From the NCBI RefSeq assembly GCF_021352225.1, contig NZ_JAAUVI010000008.1:56572-120571 (forward strand): DNA of 64,000 bases, written 5' to 3'. The notes beneath the pieces were generated by a model, which searched no databases, was not told the origin of the DNA, and was given only the letters and a program-made list of their open reading frames with translations. A program made the translations under genes and the position numbers. Positions 62,402 to 64,000 of this stretch are shown piece by piece (the stretch's first letter is position 1; each line of letters starts with the position of its first letter). Origin of the DNA: Methylobacterium sp. C25 (lineage in GTDB: Bacteria > Pseudomonadota > Alphaproteobacteria > Rhizobiales > Beijerinckiaceae).

Positions 62402-63331
62402 GTGAGCGACCCTAGCCCTCCCGCTACCACGCCCCGCCGGAACGAGGTGGTGGCCTATCTCATCCTGACCTTCACCGCCCTGCTCTGGGGCGGCAATGCC
62501 GTCGCCGGCAAATGGGCGGTGGGCGAAGTCTCGCCTCAGGTGCTGACGACCCTGCGCTGGGTCATCGCTTTCGGCGCACTGGTCGCTTTCGCCGGACGCA
62601 GCTCGGTCGCGGACCTGCCGAGGCTGAAGCCGCACTGGCTCTATGTGCTGCTGATGGGCGCGACCGGCTTCACGGCCTTCGCAAGCCTGTTCTACATCGC
62701 CGGCGAGACGACGAGCGCCCTCAACCTTGCCCTGATTCAGGGGCTGATCCCGGCGCTCGTGGTGCTGATCAACCTCTTCATCTACCGGATCGGCGTCACC
62801 GGCGGGCAGGCGGTCGGGCTCGTGGTCACGCTGCTCGGGGCCGTCGTCGCCACCACCCATGGCGACTGGGCGGTGCTGAAGACGCTCTCGTTCAAGTTCG
62901 GCGACGCGTTGATGGTCGTCGCCAGCGTGCTCTATGCCGGCTACGCCGTCGCCCTCGCACGCCGGCCGAAGGTCGCCGGCCTGACCTTCTTCACCGCTTT
63001 GTCGGCTGCGGCCGCGCTGACCTCCTTTTTGCCGCTGGCGGCCGAATGGGCGGCCGGCCACCTGCAATGGCCGACCCCGCGCGGCTGGCTGATCGTCGCC
63101 TATGTCGCGCTGGGCCCAACGCTGGTGGGCCAGCTCCTCTTCATCCGCGGCGTCGAGATGATCGGTCCGAACCGGGCCGGCCTGTTCGTGAACCTGGTGC
63201 CGGTCTTCGGAGCGATGCTCGCCGTGCTCGTCGCCCGCGAGGTTTTTGGGCCGACCGAGGCCCTGGCGCTGATCCTGGTGCTCGGCGGCATCGCCATCGC
63301 GGAGCGGTTCCGGGCGCGACCGCCGGGGTAA
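62402..63331 (+). CDS. DMT family transporter (EamA, ten-helix type)
   Basis: A 309-residue inner-membrane transporter with ten predicted helices in two EamA repeats: AYLILTFTALLWGGNAVAGK in the first and LIVAYVALGPTLVGQLLFIRG in the second. The family exports metabolites such as amino acids or purines. The likely start is GTG 62402, because the frame upstream enters the repeat element. Substrate unknown. It follows leuC. Confidence 0.88.
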   Translation: MSDPSPPATTPRRNEVVAYLILTFTALLWGGNAVAGKWAVGEVSPQVLTTLRWVIAFGALVAFAGRSSVADLPRLKPHWLYVLLMGATGFTAFASLFYIAGETTSALNLALIQGLIPALVVLINLFIYRIGVTGGQAVGLVVTLLGAVVATTHGDWAVLKTLSFKFGDALMVVASVLYAGYAVALARRPKVAGLTFFTALSAAAALTSFLPLAAEWAAGHLQWPTPRGWLIVAYVALGPTLVGQLLFIRGVEMIGPNRAGLFVNLVPVFGAMLAVLVAREVFGPTEALALILVLGGIAIAERFRARPPG

Positions 63332-63342
63332 ACAAACGAAGA

Positions 63343-63367
63343 GCGGCGAAGACCTGGTCTCCGCCGC
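63343..63367 (-). terminator. Terminator-like hairpin after the malic enzyme gene
   Basis: An 11-bp stem with one mismatch (63343-63353 with 63357-63367) and a 3-base loop lies between the convergent transporter and malic enzyme genes. In the minus direction it is followed by TCTTCGTTTGTTT, weakly T-rich, so it could terminate the malic enzyme transcript. Confidence 0.55.
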
Positions 63368-63403
63368 CCCGAGAGAGGCCAGCGCCTCGTAATGTGAAGC
63401 CGC

Positions 63404-64000
63404 TTACGCCGTAGCCAGCCCAGCGCCCGGTTCTGCAGCCGCCGCGAGTTGCGGGCTCGACTGGGCTTCGACCACGGCCGCTGCGGTGACGTTGACGATG
63501 CCGCGGGCGGTCACCGAAGGCGTCAGGATGTGAGCCGGCTTGGCCGGACCGATCAGCAGGGGGCCGACCGGCAGGGCATCGGCCAGCACCTTCGCGAACT
63601 GGAAGGCGATGTTGGCCGCATCGAGGTTCGGGAAGACCAGCACGTTGGCCGCGCCCTTGAGGTTCGAGCCGGGCAGCACCCTGTCGCGGATCAGCTCGGA
63701 GAGCGCCGAATCCGCCTGCATCTCGCCATCGACCTGAAGCCCAGCGTCGCGGGCCTGGATCAGTTCGAGGGCGCGGCGCATCTTCATCGAGGAATCGCTG
63801 TCCGACTGGCCGAAATCGGAATGGCTGAGCAGCGCGATCTTCGGCGTCAGCCCGAAGCGGCCGACATGGCCGGCACAGGCCAGCGTCATGTCGGCGATCT
63901 CCTCCGCGCTCGGATCCTTGCGGACATGCGTGTCGGCGAGGAAGAACGCGCCCTTCTTCGTGACGATCAGGCTCATCGCCGCTAGATCACGCACGCCCGG
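63404..64000 (-). CDS. maeB: NADP-dependent malic enzyme, C-terminal phosphotransacetylase-like domain (partial)
   Basis: The last 198 residues of a bifunctional-type malic enzyme (full length about 760). The visible part is the phosphotransacetylase-like domain: GAFFLADTHVRKDPSAEEIADM, IALLSHSDFGQSDSDSSMKM, DSALSELIRDRVLPGSNLKG and NVLVFPNLDAANIAFQFAKV. In MaeB this domain binds acetyl-CoA for allosteric control rather than making acetyl phosphate. The frame is open to the right edge with no start inside that would be native. The gene decarboxylates malate to pyruvate. Confidence 0.9.
   Translation of the reverse strand, partial: PGVRDLAAMSLIVTKKGAFFLADTHVRKDPSAEEIADMTLACAGHVGRFGLTPKIALLSHSDFGQSDSDSSMKMRRALELIQARDAGLQVDGEMQADSALSELIRDRVLPGSNLKGAANVLVFPNLDAANIAFQFAKVLADALPVGPLLIGPAKPAHILTPSVTARGIVNVTAAAVVEAQSSPQLAAAAEPGAGLATA

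Overview
The window is high-GC DNA from an alphaproteobacterium of the order Hyphomicrobiales, most likely Methylobacterium/Methylorubrum. This is an inference. It rests on the tig-clpP-clpX-lon order, a flgI/fliX flagellar pair with a CtrA-type site, a single-cysteine DksA, a PodJ-like SEL1 protein, an HWE-type histidine kinase, and above all a periplasmic EF-hand protein that aligns end to end with lanmodulin, the lanthanide-binding protein of Methylorubrum extorquens. It looks like ordinary chromosome: no IS element, prophage, CRISPR array or rRNA was seen. Two tRNAs are present, Leu(TAG) and Gly(GCC).

Layout. 1-5.1 kb: glutaminase (cut by the left edge), an isocitrate lyase/PEP mutase-fold enzyme and glnB on the minus strand, divergent from the NAD(P)HX repair enzyme; then a Tat-exported multicopper-oxidase homologue that has lost key copper ligands. 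5.3-12 kb: tRNA-Leu and the protein quality-control block tig, clpP, clpX, lon, ending in a strong terminator. 12-15 kb: a porin-like fragment and flagellar genes flgI, cheL-like and flgN-like, divergent from fliX. 15-25 kb: signalling and stress genes (HWE kinase, dksA, a GGDEF protein and a LuxR-type regulator with degenerate receivers, topoisomerase IB), an AlgI-like acyltransferase and an FTR1 iron permease. 25-30.7 kb: small-molecule and redox enzymes (GNAT, methyltransferase, two GSTs, an old yellow enzyme with a divergent LysR regulator). 30.8-37.4 kb: a catalytically dead caspase-like protein with a proline/glutamine-rich tail, small secreted proteins, tRNA-Gly and a hormone-sensitive-lipase-type hydrolase.

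37.9-50.4 kb: an MHYT-GGDEF-EAL protein; the ligase-associated DEXH helicase and PdeM nuclease pair; an FAD monooxygenase divergent from a TetR regulator with two matching operator palindromes between them; the lanmodulin homologue; and a large PodJ-like polarity protein. 50.6-56.8 kb: a fatty-acid beta-oxidation block (acyl-CoA dehydrogenase, thiolase, bifunctional hydratase/dehydrogenase) preceded by a near-perfect 22-bp operator palindrome. 56.8-64 kb: DUF2336, a Pmp3-like peptide, an Inh-type protease-inhibitor protein, a 2-hydroxyacid dehydrogenase, an AhpD-like protein, leuC, a DMT transporter, and the phosphotransacetylase-like end of a malic enzyme cut by the right edge.

The best leads are the lanmodulin homologue, the pseudo-caspase with a repetitive tail, the copper-ligand-poor oxidase, the palindromic repeat carried in frame inside the helicase gene, and several clear operator palindromes. 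No wholly new multi-gene system was identified with confidence.
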